Shown: one piece after another, positions 48,868-60,487 of the stretch
Numbering within the stretch: the first letter of the stretch is position 1
Layout of the letters: each line of letters opens with the position of its first letter
DNA from: Paramecium pentaurelia
Lineage: Eukaryota; Ciliophora; Oligohymenophorea; Peniculida; Parameciidae
Assembly: GCA_905183005.1 (NCBI GenBank)
Contig: CAJJDO010000033.1
Coordinates: 564,295 to 628,294, forward strand
Length of the DNA stretch: 64,000 nt
Reading direction: 5' to 3'
Translations under genes and position numbers: made by a program
The notes under the pieces: model-generated
The model's database searches: none
The model's input: only the letters and a program-made list of their open reading frames with translations
Told to the model about the DNA's origin: nothing

Positions 48868-50079
48868 ATGAAAGTCGTGCTTGTGTTGTTGATTAGCTTG
48901 GTATTTTAGTCGATTATGATTTAGGCTTTAAGTAAAATGGCCACAGATCCAAAAGTTGTGCTTGCTGAAATTGATGGCAATCACATGGGAAATACTTTCT
49001 TGAATGCCATATAAATTAGTCTTGCCACAGGCTCACCTGTACATGAAATCTAAAGTTATATCAATAATATCAGGTATCAAGAATGTTATACCTAGATTCA
49101 TGTTAGAGCAAGAGCAAAAAGACTCTGATCTTTATATCTAAAATACATAAGCTTCTTGTAACAGATTACTCCATGACTTTTCTACTAACTTAGCATATCA
49201 TTAAAGTTAATTGAAAGCTCATAGCAAAATTGTTGATGAGAATACAAACAATTTGTAAAGATCTTTAAACAAAATTGCAGAGGTCTCTGTCGAAATTGAG
49301 GAGAATTCAAAGAAAACTAATGCAGGATAAAGTGAAAGAGACTTACAATATGCTGAATTTTAATCTAAAATTAAAGATCACACTGAAGCGATCGCTGCAA
49401 TTGATGAAGCTTATGCTTTGATTGAACATCTCTCTGGAGGATCTTCATTTATATAAGTTAAAGGAAGATTCAATAAGGTTTTATCCAGATTATAGAGGTA
49501 TATACTATATTTCTATCTTAGTTAATCAACTTCAAGTGGATTGCTGTTTTAACCAATCTTAACAATGATGACCTAATTATCAGCAAAATCAGATTCAGAT
49601 ACAGCAAAGAAGGTCTTGTAATTGTTGTCCAACCTAAGAGTTTAAATAGTTGAAAGCAAGTCTAATGATGAGGATATAGAAAAACAATAAAGTTTGAATT
49701 GGTAATAATTTTTGTCTGACTTAACTAACGAGAGAAATACCTTGTATTTTTATTGTTTAATACAAATTTAAGGTCTGATTAAAGATAAAATCTTGAATAA
49801 GCTATTTTGAATTATTAGAGCATTATTGAAGAATCATAAGGAAAGGTGGAATATCATGCTGCTGAAGTTGAGAGAAATTAAGTATTTCAATTAAATATTA
49901 TTCGCTAGTCCAACTTAGAAGGTTAAGATTAGTGGTGTAGGTAATAACAAGATATTTATTAAATGGAAACCTAATCAAGAGTTCAAACACAAGATTTGAT
50001 TTCCAGAATCTCAGATCATATATAAGACAAGATTGTTACACTTAAGGAATATCTTAGAGAAAGACTCTAATTAAACTGA
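48868..50079 (+). CDS. Trichocyst matrix protein (TMP), 369 aa
   Basis: ATG at 48868-48870; introns 49074-49095, 49498-49521, 49744-49772 and 49882-49908; TGA 50077-50079; 370 codons. A signal peptide (MKVVLVLLISLVFQSIMIQA) is followed by a long helical protein with coiled-coil heptads (LQRSLNKIAEVSVEIEENSK, DHTEAIAAIDEAYALIEHLS) and near the end EGQDQWCRQQQDIYQ and VTLKEYLRERL. TMPs are made as precursors, cleaved in the secretory route and packed as crystals into trichocysts, the extrusive organelles of Paramecium. The central HLSGGSSF stretch probably lies between the two processed chains (inference from the family). Introns have the usual tiny size. Confidence 0.9.
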
Positions 50080-50540
50080 GATTAAAAATATTTCATATTA
50101 TATTATCAATGAATTCAATAATTATCATCTAAGATTATCAAAAATACAGAACTTGAAGAACATGCAAAAAAACATTGAATTAATCAAGTATGCCATATTG
50201 GAAAATTGATATAAGAAGGTAAACAGATAATCAATTTCACTAAGATAAATTTAAAACTAAAAGTTTTTTATGATAAAATCCATTGCCATTTTCGTTATTG
50301 ATGCATACTTTCAAAACTCTGACAAAAATGATGATTTTATAATGCAAAATGTTGACCATCAGTGATATTTATAGAACATAAACCATACTTTAGTGTATTA
50401 GATAAATAAAAGCCCTCACCTAGTTCAAATTTATTAAAGAGTAACATGCATTAGATTCTGATGTATTTTTCTAAGGATCAAGAATTTATAGATTGTTATA
50501 AATTTTGAATATATTTTGTTTCTTACATAACAATTATAAA
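50080..50540. other. Intergenic, about 460 bp
   Basis: AT-rich spacer between the convergent TMP and micro-protein genes. Short open patches only; nothing I can support. Confidence 0.4.
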
Positions 50541-50705
50541 TCAATCAAATTCCCATTTCTCTCTCTTCTTTTTCTTCTTATCCATTAATTCATGAAGGCC
50601 CTTCTTGTACATTTATTTATTAGCCCAAATGAAATAGAAGGCTAGCCCTCCAAAAAGAGATAGAATAACTGCTATCACAATAAATTAATCAGCAGAAAGA
50701 CTCAT
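50541..50705 (-). CDS. Single-pass membrane micro-protein, 54 aa
   Basis: ATG 50703-50705, TGA 50541-50543, no intron. MSLSADQFIVIAVILSLFGG opens with a short polar head and one membrane helix (through LAFYFIWANK); the tail is strongly basic (MDKKKKKREKWEFD). The compact hydrophobic helix plus Lys-rich tail and clean codon use argue for a real gene. It could be a small ER or mitochondrial subunit; no family recognised. Confidence 0.7.
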
Positions 50706-50770
50706 AGCGTGTTTAATTAATTATATTTAGTATTAATAAACAATAATATATATATAATTATAAGACATTT
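50706..50770. promoter_or_regulatory. 65-bp bidirectional promoter region
   Basis: Spacer between the divergent starts of the micro-protein (50705, minus) and the G-patch gene (50771, plus). It is AT-rich with a short TA run. Confidence 0.45.
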
Positions 50771-51757
50771 ATGAACTAGAATTTAGTTTATTAGGATTCC
50801 TTACACTATAAAGATTAAGATATTGTAATCGATCTTGGTGATTCAAATCAGCATAATTTTTATATATCTCTTTCCAATTCATACCAAAATTCTAATCACA
50901 CATCCCCAGAGTGTGACTTTGATTATAATTATTAAGATGAACTTTTAAGTTCATCTAAAATTGTCAAGAAACAATAAGCATTTGAAAATTTTTCAAAGTC
51001 TAAATCGCTTTATTAGTAAAACTAAAATATATAAATCACTTTATTTGATAATAATTATAGTAAGGCATTGGGTAAGTTAGAAAAAAATCGAAAGTCAGTT
51101 CATTTCAATTTAGAGAACAATAAAATATAATTAATTACTAATTTTGATACTGATTATTATATGAGCTTCGAAGAGAGAAAAGCATTATATCAGCCTTTTT
51201 CTATCCATAAATAAAAAATATTTTTAGAAGATGAAGATCTTTTTGATGATGAGGATGATGAATAATTTATGTTGTTGCAAAATAATTCCATTAAAGTAAT
51301 AGTTGTAAGAGACAAAACTCTGAAGGGAATTTTGAAATAAAATAATCTTAAAGTGGAACCATTAACAACAAACGAATATTTAGTGATGAATATTACACAA
51401 TAAAATTTTCCCATTTCATAAGAAACAACAGTGACTAAAAGAGAAAAATTATTATTAGAGAAGAAAATAGAAGACCATCAATATGGTATAGGTCTTAAAT
51501 TCTTAAAAAAATATGGATTTGAATGTGGGTCTGGTTTAGGCTTGAAGAAATAAGGTATTTTAGAACCAGTTTAAACATAAAAATAAACCAATTTTTCACA
51601 AAATTTAGAAAAAAAAAACAATTTTTTGTAAAATATTGATTGTACAAACAGAAAAAAAAGAAAAATAGAGTTGATTGCGCTTTCTGATGATGAATAAGAA
51701 TATTGTTAAAGTGCCAATCAAGTAAAATTACCTTAGATATAGTAGAAAAGTGGTTGA
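50771..51757 (+). CDS. G-patch domain protein, 328 aa
   Basis: Intron-free frame from ATG 50771-50773 to TGA 51755-51757; 329 codons. A G-patch begins around residue 237: YGIGLKFLKKYGFECGSGLG then LKKQGILEPV, with the conserved aromatic and glycine positions. G-patch proteins activate DEAH-box helicases in splicing or ribosome assembly. The N-terminal 230 residues are polar, with an acidic cluster (LEDEDLFDDEDDEQ) at about 152-165; the C-terminus has a basic nuclear-signal-like RKKRKIE. A nuclear RNA-processing role is inferred. Confidence 0.85.
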
Positions 51758-52700
51758 TATTAATGAAATGTGCATATTATATTTTACCATTTTTTTTGAT
51801 AAAAAAAAATGAAAATTAAACAAAAATTAGTTCTTGTAATTGATCTCATTGTTTATTTATAGAATTAAACATAATAATTGAGAGTAAATGACACATATTT
51901 GAAAAATCTTCTAAAATAAATGTATTCATATTCAAAAATGTGTTATCTCCTCTTTTTGTCTTAAATTCAGATATTTTTTCTAATCATGCTATTAGTCAAT
52001 TAAGTATTTTAGTTATAAATAAATTGAACAATCAAAAAATGTTATTCTGCATAATTAATAATTAAAATAAATAAATAATATATATTCAAAAAATAGGGAT
52101 TTAATAAGTGGTGAAAAATTACAATTTTTTTCAAAGTTCATATTAGTTATTGTTTAATCTAAAAATAATTGATATCTTAATTAATCTGACCTCTTTTCTA
52201 AGAAATCAAGGAATGAATATCTCTGAACATACTATTTATTACAATATAATAAAATATTTTTGATATTTCCTTTAAACTTGCCAAAATTATTTAGAGACCT
52301 CTTATAAACAATCGATTTATAACAAAAATCATATGAAAAGAGTAATTATTATTATTTCTTTCAGTTTTATTGTAAACTTAATCAGCAGGTCAATATATTA
52401 TGTATATCCAATGTTTATATGAGGTCTTTGAATAGTTTTGGAAAGTTTTGTTTCTTTAGACCTTTACAAAAATTAGAAAATATCAAGAAAAATATGTATT
52501 ATGATTGTAAAATATCGTTATTAAAAAATATTGTGTTGACCTATTTATAAATCATGAAAATTATGAAGGTTATTCATCTTCTAATTATAATTTCTTCATT
52601 TACTTAATAATTATTCTTATTACTTTTAACTGATCCTCTCGAATTAGTAATTTTGTAACAATTAATTTGTAAAGGTATTTAAAATATCTTTATTCAATAA
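51758..52700. other. Intergenic, about 940 bp, nothing recognised
   Basis: AT-rich DNA between two plus-strand genes. A fragment around 52560-52680 looks vaguely hydrophobic in one frame but has no start-to-stop support. Confidence 0.35.
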
Positions 52701-53752
52701 ATGGATCAAAATTTTCAATTGAGTTGTCTTTCATAATATGGTGTAACTAAATTAGAGCTTGGATCTTATCTAAATATTGCAACTCCAACTCTACAATCCA
52801 TGTTTAAGATAGATTTACATCTTTAAATTTATTGGACCTATTCTAATTAAATGATAAGACAGATGATAGTTGGAAAATTTATAATAATTGCAAACTATTA
52901 TGAACTGAATAAAGTAAAGGAAATTTTAGACTGCCGAGTAACTTATAGAGGAATGACAGAATTATATAAGGTCTAATAAATTATATCATAAAAACAGTCT
53001 GTAGAAGTATCATTATACTTAGTTTAGGTGTGTGTTGTAAAAAACAAAATTTCTGGGAACACTTATGTTTGTAAAACATATAGGAAAAATAATAAAAACA
53101 TAAGAAAAGCATTATCAGAAATATAGATGCTTATGAAATTAATAGGATAAAGAAATATTGTTTATTTGCATGAGATATATGAGAGTTAAGGTAATTTGTA
53201 TCTTATAATGGAAAAATTGGATCATTAACTTTTCGATGATTATTATCATGAGGAAATCTAATTAATAGCTTATGTAATTCTTCATTTATTAAGTTTTAGT
53301 AATTAATTATATTATTGAGTGAATTCTAAAAATTGAATATTGCCCACCATAATCTCACTTAAAAGCACATAATGTTTGATGAAAACAATAATATAAAATT
53401 AATTAGCTTTGGAAAAACTTCAAGCATAAAAGAAAAACCCGATTTTTTTTTTGATATGTATCAAACTGGAGAAATCCTTCTTGAACTTTACTGCATAAAT
53501 AAAGATTAATTATTTTCAAAATCAACTTATTTGCCTGATCATGCTGTTAATTTTATTAAAGGTTTACTTAATCTAACAGAATACCGACTAAATATCAATC
53601 TTGCGTAAACTCATCCTTATTTCAAATCTTTAAATGGGGAGAGCTAGTTAGTAAAGATTAGATCCCTTCTACCCAAAAGAAATCTTTCTGATTTAAAAAA
53701 AAATAAGAAATAGTAAGATACTGATCAAGATTAATTAACAATACAGATATGA
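52701..53752 (+). CDS. Pseudokinase, 341 aa
   Basis: ATG 52701-52703, one 26-nt intron 53274-53299, TGA 53750-53752; 342 codons. The C-terminal two thirds have a protein-kinase layout: NTYVCKTYRKN (beta3 Lys), IVYLHEIYESQGNLYLIMEK (hinge), NIAHHNLTQKHIMFDENNNI where HRDLKPxN should be, and KLISFG in place of DFG. Loss of both aspartates means it should not phosphorylate. The glycine loop is not recognisable and the N-terminal 100 residues match nothing I know. The activation segment is very short. Its 3' half is repeated at 54453-54855 by an assembly duplication. Confidence 0.75.
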
Positions 53753-54451
53753 TTTATATTGTATTATCTTATTAAATAATTCTTACTTTAGTAATAAATG
53801 ATTAGATATTTGGATTTTAAATGATACCATCTTTATATGATAATTTTTGACAATAAAAAATATAAATTTATAATAATTAAACTTTTTCATTGATTATGAA
53901 TAAAATACAAATGAAGGTAATCAATACTGAAACTATTCATATTAAATCAATATATCATCTGTTTTTAAAGAGTTAACATATTAAAACAAGTATTAATGGC
54001 CTGAAAGGATATTGAAATAGTTTTTTTAAACTTCATTTAGAAATTATTTTTCCTTAATGAAATATAAAGTTAACAAAATATCTGATAGAATTGTTATTTA
54101 ATCAATTTTAGTTATTTTTAATTCGCAAATTCTTTAAATCATTTATTTGATCAGATAACTTTTTTATTATTTAGATAACAATGTCTAAAATAGTACAAAT
54201 TACCTCAATAGTTTTATATAATTTTGTGATTTTTGTGATTGAGATTAATTTTCATCAATTGTTTAGTCTTCTGAAGCCTTTCTTTGTTTCAAAAAGTTAC
54301 TACATTATATATCTTTCTTGTTAATCAATTTTACTTCATAATTGAAATTATTTTTAGAATCCATCTATTTTGTTAGCTGTTTTTTAATATTATAATTTTC
54401 ATAACTTTTTAGAACTCTGTAAATTTTGAGATTTCTACAGATGGCAATTTT
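53350..54451 (+). repeat. First copy of a perfect 1,102-bp direct duplication
   Basis: This block is repeated, identical as far as I compared it, at 54453-55554, and the copies are separated by a single N at 54452. It contains the 3' half of the pseudokinase and, from 53921, a second copy of the 3' end of the LRR-ankyrin gene. Identity including intergenic DNA and an N at the joint point to two contig ends laid side by side instead of merged. In the real genome there is probably one copy, with the two genes convergent about 170 bp apart. Confidence 0.9.
53921..54451 (-). pseudogene. Truncated duplicate 3' end of the LRR-ankyrin gene
   Basis: Same sequence as 55024-55554: the stop and the last part of the LRR-ankyrin coding region, cut off by the N at 54452. 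It has no start and is best read as part of the assembly duplication. Confidence 0.85.
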
Positions 54452-54452
54452 N
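54452..54452. other. Single undetermined base (N) at a contig joint
   Basis: The only ambiguous base in the window, lying exactly between the two copies of the 1,102-bp block. It marks a scaffold join. Confidence 0.95.
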
Positions 54453-54855
54453 TAATCTCACTTAAAAGCACATAATGTTTGATGAAAACAATAATATAAA
54501 ATTAATTAGCTTTGGAAAAACTTCAAGCATAAAAGAAAAACCCGATTTTTTTTTTGATATGTATCAAACTGGAGAAATCCTTCTTGAACTTTACTGCATA
54601 AATAAAGATTAATTATTTTCAAAATCAACTTATTTGCCTGATCATGCTGTTAATTTTATTAAAGGTTTACTTAATCTAACAGAATACCGACTAAATATCA
54701 ATCTTGCGTAAACTCATCCTTATTTCAAATCTTTAAATGGGGAGAGCTAGTTAGTAAAGATTAGATCCCTTCTACCCAAAAGAAATCTTTCTGATTTAAA
54801 AAAAAATAAGAAATAGTAAGATACTGATCAAGATTAATTAACAATACAGATATGA
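54453..54855 (+). pseudogene. Headless duplicate of the pseudokinase 3' half
   Basis: Starts within the NLTQKH motif and runs to the stop at 54853-54855. No promoter, start or first exon; part of the assembly duplication. Confidence 0.85.
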
Positions 54856-55554
54856 TTTATATTGTATTATCTTATTAAATAATTCTTACTTTAGTAATAA
54901 ATGATTAGATATTTGGATTTTAAATGATACCATCTTTATATGATAATTTTTGACAATAAAAAATATAAATTTATAATAATTAAACTTTTTCATTGATTAT
55001 GAATAAAATACAAATGAAGGTAATCAATACTGAAACTATTCATATTAAATCAATATATCATCTGTTTTTAAAGAGTTAACATATTAAAACAAGTATTAAT
55101 GGCCTGAAAGGATATTGAAATAGTTTTTTTAAACTTCATTTAGAAATTATTTTTCCTTAATGAAATATAAAGTTAACAAAATATCTGATAGAATTGTTAT
55201 TTAATCAATTTTAGTTATTTTTAATTCGCAAATTCTTTAAATCATTTATTTGATCAGATAACTTTTTTATTATTTAGATAACAATGTCTAAAATAGTACA
55301 AATTACCTCAATAGTTTTATATAATTTTGTGATTTTTGTGATTGAGATTAATTTTCATCAATTGTTTAGTCTTCTGAAGCCTTTCTTTGTTTCAAAAAGT
55401 TACTACATTATATATCTTTCTTGTTAATCAATTTTACTTCATAATTGAAATTATTTTTAGAATCCATCTATTTTGTTAGCTGTTTTTTAATATTATAATT
55501 TTCATAACTTTTTAGAACTCTGTAAATTTTGAGATTTCTACAGATGGCAATTTT
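54453..55554 (+). repeat. Second copy of the 1,102-bp direct duplication
   Basis: Identical to 53350-54451. It carries a headless copy of the pseudokinase 3' half (54453-54855) and continues without a break into the complete LRR-ankyrin gene, so this copy is the intact one for that gene. Confidence 0.9.
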
Positions 55555-56806
55555 AGAAAATTCCTCAACAGGGTAATTATTGTTAATTAAAAGCATAACT
55601 GCACCCAAGTTATCGTATCTTGCTGCCATCATAAATAAATCATCTGCCTCAATCTTATAATGCTTTAGCATATTAGATAGCAACCAATTCTTAGCTTATT
55701 TCATTGAAATAATTACATTTTTATATGGCTAAATGAATAGGCGATTAGCCATAAATATTAAAGCTCATTTAAATATTTAATTATTTTGCCTTCATAATGA
55801 TTTTTGCATTAATGTCATCGTAATCACATTTATTTAAATAATGTAGAGGAGAATTTCCATACACATCATAAGTGAATAATGAGGAATTCAATTTTGGAAA
55901 AATTAAGTTAATAATTGTGGGCAAGTTATTTTCTAATGAGAAAGAAAGGATATTTCCTTAAGGATAGCTTCCTAATTCCAACTAGGCTCCTAATTCTATA
56001 AGATGTCTAACAGAAAACAAATTGTCCGTTTTTAAGGACAAACTTAGAGCTGTATCTCCGTTTTCATTTTAAATATTTATATCCATAATTGCTGCCAAGC
56101 TGCTCAAGACACCTAAATCCTGTGCTAATGAAGCCTCAATGATCTTATTTTACAACTCCTTCTAACTAAACATTTTTAAAAAGTCAATGCAATTAACTGA
56201 TTGATTTGTTAATAAATTTATTGTAGGTTAAGTTTAAATTTGATTCAGAGGAGGCTCAGTGTATTTAAACCAATCTAATTCCAACTTTTTTATGCTTTAA
56301 GGCAATTATGGTAAAATAGTGAATTCATTTGCAATAATATATAATTCTTCTAATTAATTCCCAAAATTGAATTCTTGTAATTTATTTTAAGAAAGATCTA
56401 ACACTTTAACTTTTTCCCCTGCCTTATAATGCAATAAGAGATTATTCTTTAAAGATAAAACTTCCACGTCTATTACAGGTGCTACTTTTATAAAATTTCC
56501 TTCCAATTTCAATACTCTTAGCTTTTGCATTTTAAATATTTCATCCGGCACAGTTTTTAATCGACATTCCTTTAATTCCAAAATTTCAATCATGTATTGA
56601 TTTTGCAAAGACTTTGTGATTTATTTTATATCAGCTTCTTGCATTTACAAAATATATTTGGTTGATTAATTAGGGGAAGTTACTACCTAAACTTGGCATT
56701 AAGGAAAATCATCAATTTCAACTTGTAGCTTTTTTTTTTTGAAAAATTCTTTTTACTTTATTGTGTAAATGGTCTGTTATTTGATCAAAAAATCAATATT
56801 ATTCAT
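55024..56806 (-). CDS. Leucine-rich-repeat and ankyrin-repeat protein, 586 aa
   Basis: ATG 56804-56806, one 22-nt intron 55663-55684, TGA 55024-55026; 587 codons. LRRs at about residues 65-170: IEILELKECRLKTVPDEIF, KLRVLKLEGNFI, VKVLDLSQNKLQEFNFGNQ. Ankyrin repeats follow: ENGDTALSLSLKTDNLFSVR, HLIELGAQLE, YGNSPLHYLNKCDYDDINAK and YGQSPIHLAIQKC, then a helical Gln/Lys-rich C-terminus. Both repeat types mediate protein binding; there is no enzyme domain. The 11-A run near the N-terminus (56731-56741 on the plus strand) is in frame. The 3' 530 bp lie in the duplicated block. Confidence 0.85.
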
Positions 56807-56975
56807 AATAAATAAAATAATGAATTATCGTTATAGACTTACAATCCTTTATTGAAATTTTAATTGAATATTTTAATTTGTATTTGTCTTATGATAGATA
56901 AATGAAAAAGAAGGAGTGAAATATAACAAGAATTTTGAAAATAAAGTGAAGCATCTCTTTTTTCTTACAATATTT

Positions 56976-57161
56976 TCAATTTATTATTAAATATTACAGG
57001 AATATATAATTAATCTAAAACTTAGCATTGCACCCAAACTCAATTTGTTTATCTGCCTTATGTAACTAATTTTGGTTTGGCTTCAATAACTCTTTTAAGT
57101 CTTCATCAACAGTATTAGCTAAATCTGTTGAGTTTGCTTATACTATATCTAGTATATTCAT
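56976..57161 (-). CDS. Small hypothetical protein, 61 aa
   Basis: ATG 57159-57161 (MNILDIVQANSTDLANTVDE), TGA 56976-56978, no intron. The first 48 residues are polar and helical with codon use like the neighbours; the last dozen are AT-rich and may be read-through or hide an intron. No family recognised. Confidence 0.45.
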
Positions 57162-57351
57162 TAAGTGAATTAATTTAACTATTTTCAAGTCAGAAACCTA
57201 TTATTAAATTAATGTTGAATACCAAATAACTTTATAAATAGATTGATGGAGGAGATTATGACATATTAGTGAAAATATAATAATATATCAACTAAAGATC
57301 TTTAGTTTATTTTCATAATAATAATATTATTGAAATAAAAAATTCAGATTA

Positions 57352-57787
57352 ATGTCCAATTAAACAAGAACTTGGGTTGATGAAGTTGAAGATGCTGTGT
57401 CAGGAGTGGCAGGCTCCATTAAGGCAAATGTAAAACAACCAATATGTGATGTGATAAACCAAATTCCATTTAATGATTGGAAAAAGAATTATTATGAACC
57501 ATTAAGCAATCAATATGATAAATGGCCTGAAAGATTTACTTAATTCAAATAAAATAATATATTAAATTTAGGAAATGAAAATTAAAGACTTATTTTTCTT
57601 GGATTAAGTACATTGGCTATAGTATCCATTACAAAAAGATGTAAAATAAGTATGTAAAACTTATTTAGTTTCATCCGGATTATTGCCCATAGTGAGAAAT
57701 TCTGTTGTGACTTATTTTGGTTTGGGATTAGTAGTGGCCCCAGAAATCTATAATCCATTGTTGGTCAAGAAGAATCAAAATAAATGA
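57352..57787 (+). CDS. Small two-span membrane protein, 138 aa, MICOS-like?
   Basis: ATG 57352-57354, one 19-nt intron 57650-57668 (the shortest here), TGA 57785-57787; 139 codons. A soluble helical N-terminal half (GVAGSIKANVKQPICDVINQ) precedes two hydrophobic segments (LIFLGLSTLAIVSITKR and VVTYFGLGLVVAPEIYNP) forming a hairpin. A soluble helix plus two C-terminal spans resembles apolipoprotein-O/Mic26-Mic27 proteins of the mitochondrial cristae complex, but the similarity is of layout only. Confidence 0.75.
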
Positions 57788-58899
57788 AATATTGCAATAA
57801 AATATATAGAAAAAGAAAATTATATTAAAATCGTTTATACTATTCTTTTATCAAATAATTTCAATCATACTCTATTTTATGGAGTGATGTTATTTCTTTT
57901 CAGTGCCGACAAAATTTATTAATTAAATACCGAATCTCGTAAAATGAAGAAATAAAAGAAATTTAAATAGTTTAATAAACTCTCCAATTAGTATAACTAA
58001 TGAATCATATTAGATTCAGAAATTCAATTAAAGGTAAGATTTATGAAAAAAGTTGTATTTAGTGTAGCTTTGTAAATTATAAATGGCTGTTGATGTAGAA
58101 TTTGTCATTCTAAAAACCTTATGATAATTGCTTTCGTTTGTATAGCAACATAATAATAGATGTATTAACAATCAAAAAATCTTATTTTTAACAAATTTGT
58201 TGTAAACTTTCAATAAAGATCAAATCTCGAGCTTCAATCTAAATATTTTCAAAAAAAGATATATTTTCTACTAGCTAATAATATAAAATTATTAATAAAC
58301 TATATGAAAAATAATGCTTTAGTGCTTTATGATAATTTTATTTAGACATTATCCTTCTAACTCTAGGATTATGAATTTCAAAATTAAAGTAATATTATCT
58401 TCAATTTTGTAAAATACTTAATACATTAATTAAAAACAATAATTGATATTGTTGTCAAAATAATACTATTTTGTATAAAAGTTCGATTTATTAGAATAAA
58501 GATAATACAAAAAATTGAAGAACCTTCCAGATACATGACAATTAATGAATTAGCAAATTTTAAATATATAATTTAATAATAAATTAAGAAATTAAAAAGA
58601 GTTTTTTGAATTATAAATAACTAGTTACCTTGCTTTTCCTACTTAAGCGAAACGATGTAAATATCCATAATTATAATTTGATTGTGATATCTATAATCAA
58701 TAATTTAAAAATTCATGTTAAGATTAGTTTGAAATATATTATTCAGACTACCAACATTTTCGAGTTAATAAATTCATCAATTTTCAATTCAAATATTATT
58801 ATAAAAACAAAAATTAGATAAAAATGCCCTTAATCACAAATTTTGAATTAGGGATATTAATATTTTTACAAAATCTTCTTAATTTTTTATTCTTTAAAA
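57788..58899. other. Intergenic, about 1.1 kb, nothing recognised
   Basis: Strongly AT-rich DNA with no coding frame I trust. Confidence 0.4.
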
Positions 58900-59220
58900 A
58901 TGAAATTAAAAAAAAAGCCGTCACTTTCATTCTCTTTCTAAAAAGAAAGTGTTATTCATTCAATGAGTTAAATTGAATTAGGTTTAATTTATAAGATACT
59001 TATCAGTTAAATTTACTTATTCAACAATCCTTACATATAATAGCTTTTATTTGTTATTGATTATCTAGTTATGATGTAATTCTTGTTTAGCTCAATAACT
59101 AATTCCTTGCCATTGAAGGTTAAGAAAAGGAGGATCTTCAAAAATAAGTTTAATGATAATTCAATTTCTTCTTGTCAGTAGTGTTCCAATAAACAAGTTC
59201 GAATCAAAAAAGGTGATTGA
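58900..59220 (+). CDS. Hypothetical protein, 106 aa
   Basis: An open frame from ATG 58900-58902 (MKLKKKPSLSFSFQKESVIH) to TGA 59218-59220. The middle is hydrophobic (YIQQLLFVIDYLVMMQFLF), the end basic with a CxxC (SSCQQCSNKQVRIKKGD). Unrecognised; a real gene is possible, but a 106-codon frame could also arise by chance because only TGA stops translation. The 58942-58972 segment holds a small inverted repeat (CACTTTC...GAAAGTG). Confidence 0.4.
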
Positions 59221-59503
59221 AAATGCTGTGAGGAAATGACTGATTTAACAATTTTATTATTTATTTATTAACTCAATTTCCATTTTAATTCTTTTATACC
59301 CCTTTAAATGCATTCCATTCTGTTTTATTACTTTTTTTTCATTTTTTGCATTATTGATCTAATTACTATTCTTTAAAACATATTAGCAGATAAATCCTAA
59401 AGACACACGCTCAATAAATAATTATTATTTGCAATTCTTAAATAATAAAAAGCCAACTTAAGAATTTTTTCTTTGAATTGATTCTAGTTTGTAATTGTAG
59501 TTT

Positions 59504-60487
59504 ATGGGTGCTAAATAATTCATAATATTATATTAATAAATGTAAAATATAAATTCAATAAAAAATTATTATATATTAAGGCTAATATATTCATTGGGAG
59601 GAATGGCCTTAATTTATTAGGTTATCAAATATTAAATAAAAAACTTCAAATACCTGTTAAGACATTGGAAATTCTCTAACAAACCATAAATTTTTAATGA
59701 AATTATTTAGCAAAACTAAGCTGAAACTGGTACTTTATAGATTTTAAATTAATAAATAATATATGGAAGAACAAAATAACAAAATTTTGCTGCATTACCG
59801 CTTGAAATTTAATAAAAATTTTAATTCTTGGCTTTGAAAAAATAAAATGCTTAAATAAATGACCCATGTTTCCTCATAATCAATTCTCAAAATTACAAGG
59901 TGCAAGTTACCTAATGTTCGAATATTCGATTTTCGTCTAAGCTTTATTAAAAAGTATAAACTAGGGATTTGAGAACTGAAAATTAATTAAAAAAATTTGG
60001 ATATAATAAAATATTTTTTGCAAACTTGACAGAATATAGAATTGAGGTATGTTATTCCTCTATTAATTAGTTTGGAACTCCCATAATTGTTATAGGGGAT
60101 TTGATTTTTAATAAAAATACTAAATCTGTTAGATGCTTCAAACAACATTTCATGGGTGATTTGAAAACTACTAAGAAATATTTACAAATTTAAACTATAA
60201 AATAATCATGCCTCCTACTCTTTACCTTATTCATTTTTAGTTATTTTGCTTATGATTTTTATAGAATTCATAAGAAAAAAAATTATAAATGTTCAAGTCT
60301 GTCAAAGATTTTTATTTCTAAAGGCAATGATTCTTTGTAATGCTAAGAATGCAAAAAATAGCTGATTGATACATTCTTTTCCCCTTGTGGACATTTTAAT
60401 CTATGTAATGACTGTGCTAAACCCTATTAAAATTGTCCAAATTGTGGTGAATATGTGGAAGAAACTGTAAGAACGTTTAAAAACTGA
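59504..60487 (+). CDS. MUL1/MAPL-like mitochondrial E3 ubiquitin ligase, about 327 aa
   Basis: ATG 59504-59506, TGA 60485-60487. An N-terminal hydrophobic stretch (LIYSLGGMALIYQVI), a GIDE-type middle domain (ANLTEYRIEV, GTPIIVIGDLIFN) and a second span (CLLLFTLFIFSYFAYDFY) precede a C-terminal C3HC4 RING: CQECKKQLIDTFFSPCGH, FNLCNDCAK, CPNCGEYVEETVR. Two spans flanking a GIDE domain with a C-terminal RING is the MUL1 layout, an outer mitochondrial membrane E3. A 24-nt stretch 60047-60070 (GTATG...TTAG) looks like an intron that keeps the frame; if spliced the protein has 319 residues and reads ...EYRIEFGTPIIV. Confidence 0.85.
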
